From assembly GCA_900554625.1 (NCBI GenBank), contig USHP01000085.1:1-7547 (forward strand): a stretch of 7,547 nucleotides of DNA. Direction: 5' to 3'. The notes under the pieces are model-generated. The model was not told the origin of the DNA and did not search any database. It was given only the letters and a program-made list of their open reading frames with translations. Every line of letters begins with the position of its first letter. Position 1 is the stretch's first letter. The DNA comes from an uncultured Eubacteriales bacterium (GTDB taxonomy: Bacteria; Bacillota; Clostridia; Oscillospirales; Oscillospiraceae). Position numbers and translations under genes: made by a program. Positions 6,057 to 7,547 of this stretch are shown one piece after another.

Positions 6057-6689
6057 TTAAAACTGCGTCCAGGGATACTCCCGGGGCGGCTCTTTGCAAA
6101 TGTCCATCCACTGGCCGGTTGTCGGGTGGAAGAAACCAATTTTATGGGACCACAGGGCAATTTCGCAGGGATCATCCTGAACGGCATATTTTCTTTCTCC
6201 CACCAGAGGATAGCCCCGACTGGAAAACTGGACACGAATCTGGTGAGTTCTGCCGGTACGCAGATGGATGTTTACCATAGACAAGTCTGCGGTTTTGGCA
6301 AGAACCGTATAGTCTAAGATTGCTTCCTGAACGCCTTTTCCCGGTTCCTTGGCAACCATGGTCATTTTTCTGGCCTTATCCCGGACCAAAAGGTCTGTAA
6401 GGGTTCCCAGCTGTGCTTCCGGACAGCCATGCAGGACGGCCAGGTATTCTTTTTGAAATTGATCTTCCCGGATTTGCCGGGATAGTTCCGAAGCCGCCTG
6501 GGGATTTCTGGCCAGTACCATCACACCGCTGACCACACGGTCAAGGCGGTGCACCGTCCGAATATCTGCGCAGGGGTTTCCCAATGCCTGACGCACAAGT
6601 TCCGGCAATCCTCCCGGTTCATCCGTAGACAGAACCCGTGGCGGTTTGATGCACACGACAATATCCTTATCTGCAAACAGGATTTCCAT
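6057..6689 (-). CDS. RluA-family RNA pseudouridine synthase, short form without S4 domain
   Basis: Converts specific uridines in rRNA or tRNA to pseudouridine. The 210 residues cover only the catalytic core; the N-terminal S4 RNA-binding domain of RluC/RluD types is absent, as in RluA-like and TruC-like members. Seen: N-terminal KPPRVLS (15-21), the catalytic loop HRLDRVVSG (47-55) with Asp50 as the expected nucleophile, KEYLAVLHG (80-88), and RTGRTHQIR (144-152), followed by GYPLVGERKY (159-168). The target site cannot be told from sequence. GAGG lies 5 nt before ATG 6689. It is the first gene of a two-gene unit with the Cys-rich protein and has its own promoter, which interlocks with that of the divergent dehydrogenase. 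Confidence 0.92.
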   Translation of the reverse strand: MEILFADKDIVVCIKPPRVLSTDEPGGLPELVRQALGNPCADIRTVHRLDRVVSGVMVLARNPQAASELSRQIREDQFQKEYLAVLHGCPEAQLGTLTDLLVRDKARKMTMVAKEPGKGVQEAILDYTVLAKTADLSMVNIHLRTGRTHQIRVQFSSRGYPLVGERKYAVQDDPCEIALWSHKIGFFHPTTGQWMDICKEPPREYPWTQF

Positions 6690-6711
6690 ACATACCTCAC
6701 ACAGTTGTTTC

Positions 6712-6740
6712 TTTCATCCTAACAAAAATAGATGCATAAT
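6712..6740 (+). promoter_or_regulatory. Possible promoter for the D-hydroxyacid dehydrogenase gene
   Basis: TTTCAT (6712-6717) and CATAAT (6735-6740) with a 17-bp spacer. The match is moderate and the leader would be only about 16 nt. It occupies almost the same bases as the opposing promoter, each -35 overlapping the other's -10. Confidence 0.4.
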
Positions 6741-6744
6741 GCAA
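6716..6744 (-). promoter_or_regulatory. Promoter for the pseudouridine synthase unit
   Basis: On the minus strand TTGCAT (6739-6744) and TAGGAT (6716-6721) are 17 bp apart, with TGT before the -10 (extended -10). The predicted start near 6709 gives a leader of about 20 nt. Confidence 0.6.
6733..6743. repeat. 11-bp palindrome TGCAT-A-ATGCA in the divergent gap
   Basis: Two perfect 5-bp arms around a central A. It covers the plus-strand -10 and most of the minus-strand -35, so a protein bound here could affect both genes. Short enough to be coincidence. Confidence 0.3.
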
Positions 6745-6762
6745 GTGATTGGAGGAATTCCC

Positions 6763-7547
6763 ATGAAAATTGTCATTCTTGATGGAAGCGCTTTGAATCC
6801 CGGCGATCTGTCCTACGACTGCATTTGCCAGTTTGGGGAAACGACACTCTACCAGCGGACAGATTCCGAAGGAGAAGCCATTGAGCGAATCGGAGACAGT
6901 GAGATTGTAGTGGTAAACAAAGTTCCGATTACGGAAAGGGTTTTGTCCGCCTGCCCCAACATCAAGCTGATCTGCGTTCAGGCTACCGGCTATAACGTCA
7001 TTGACTGCGAAGCCTGCGCAAAGCGGGGAATTCCTGTGACCAATGTCCCTTCCTACGGCACCGCCGCCGTTGCCCAATTTACCATTGCCCTGATTCTGGA
7101 ACTGTGTCATCAAATCGGGCTGCACAACCAGTCGGTTCACCAGGAAGATTGGGTCAAAAGCAGCACCTTCTGCTACTGGCTGACACCCCAGACAGAACTG
7201 GCAGGAAAAACCATCGGTATCGTGGGTTTTGGCCGGATCGGACGGGCCGTGGGACAGCTGGCAAAAGCATTTGGCATGCAAGTTCTGGCATACAGCCGCA
7301 GTGAAACAGACGCCGGACGGGAAATCGGCGAATATGTTGACTTGGATACATTGCTGCACCGCAGTGACATTGTTTCCCTGCACTGCCCCCTCTTCCCCGC
7401 AACGGAGAAAATCATCAACGCCGACACCCTGGCCAAAATGAAAGATGGCGCCATGCTGATCAATACCTCCCGGGGTGGACTGATCGACGAGGCCGCACTG
7501 GTTCAGGCTCTGGACTCCGGAAAACTCCGGGGCGCTGCTGTGGATGT
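6763..7547 (+). CDS. D-2-hydroxyacid dehydrogenase, glycerate dehydrogenase (hydroxypyruvate reductase) type, C-terminus beyond the window
   Basis: Reduces a 2-keto acid to the D-2-hydroxy acid with NAD(P)H. 261 residues are present of an expected ~320. Seen: ATGYNVID (74-81) and PSYGTAAVAQFT (96-107), both typical of the glycerate dehydrogenase/hydroxypyruvate reductase branch; a Rossmann fold with GFGRIG (155-160); and the catalytic Arg237 in NTSRGGLIDE (234-243). The catalytic Glu and His lie off the right edge and cannot be checked. After the second beta strand the sequence reads AYSRSE, without the Asp that usually selects NAD, so NADP use is possible. GGAGGA lies 6 nt before ATG 6763, an excellent ribosome-binding site. 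The exact substrate is not certain, so hprA is plausible but not assigned. It is divergent from the pseudouridine synthase gene. Confidence 0.92.
   Translation, partial: MKIVILDGSALNPGDLSYDCICQFGETTLYQRTDSEGEAIERIGDSEIVVVNKVPITERVLSACPNIKLICVQATGYNVIDCEACAKRGIPVTNVPSYGTAAVAQFTIALILELCHQIGLHNQSVHQEDWVKSSTFCYWLTPQTELAGKTIGIVGFGRIGRAVGQLAKAFGMQVLAYSRSETDAGREIGEYVDLDTLLHRSDIVSLHCPLFPATEKIINADTLAKMKDGAMLINTSRGGLIDEAALVQALDSGKLRGAAVD

Noticed and set aside
6046..6111. Upstream in-frame extension of the Cys-rich protein
   Set aside because: The added residues come from the rluA-type coding sequence read in another frame; AAGGAG and the family start both point to ATG 6045.
6697..7383. 228-codon minus-strand open frame opposite the dehydrogenase
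   Set aside because: Antisense to conserved dehydrogenase motifs; its 3' end would run across the predicted divergent promoter region.

Overview
The window looks like a chromosomal housekeeping segment from a Gram-positive, Clostridia-type anaerobe, probably close to the Oscillospiraceae/Ruminococcaceae. This is inferred from strong AAGGAG/GGAGG ribosome-binding sites, sigma-A type promoters with 17-bp spacers and frequent extended -10 TGn elements, moderately GC-rich coding sequence with AT-rich gaps, and protein families typical of that class (the ~550-residue clostridial glutamyl-tRNA synthetase, a cytoplasmic type I pullulanase, a clostridial HD phosphohydrolase). No mobile element, CRISPR array, tRNA or rRNA was seen. 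There is no gene-free stretch longer than about 200 bases.

Layout. Positions 1-753 (minus) hold the N-terminal three quarters of tryptophanyl-tRNA synthetase (trpS), cut by the window edge. A compact divergent promoter region (754-904) separates it from gltX (905-2551, plus). gltX ends in a strong hairpin terminator (2557-2589) shared with the convergent HD-domain phosphohydrolase (2600-3256, minus). A ~200-bp divergent intergenic region (3257-3466) follows, carrying a near-consensus promoter with a perfect 12-bp palindrome in its spacer and some repeated motifs. It drives a large plus-strand gene (3467-5776) encoding a type I pullulanase fused at its C terminus to a complete Nudix (MutT-like) hydrolase domain. 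This gene ends 2 bp from the end of a convergent two-gene minus-strand unit: an RluA-family pseudouridine synthase (6057-6689) followed by an 88-residue protein with ten cysteines (5779-6045). A 73-bp gap with interlocking divergent promoters leads to a D-2-hydroxyacid dehydrogenase of the glycerate dehydrogenase type (6763 to the right edge, incomplete).

How the genes fit together. trpS and gltX both charge tRNAs and are fired back to back from one small promoter region. The pullulanase debranches intracellular glycogen or maltodextrins. The RluA enzyme and the Cys-rich protein appear co-transcribed. The dehydrogenase belongs to hydroxypyruvate/glycerate or related 2-keto acid metabolism. 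Apart from the two synthetases and the RluA/Cys-rich pair, nothing indicates one shared pathway.

The most unusual item is the pullulanase-Nudix fusion. The Nudix part begins exactly at an in-frame GTG preceded by a Shine-Dalgarno-like sequence, which suggests either a fusion of two formerly adjacent genes or internal initiation that still makes a free Nudix enzyme.
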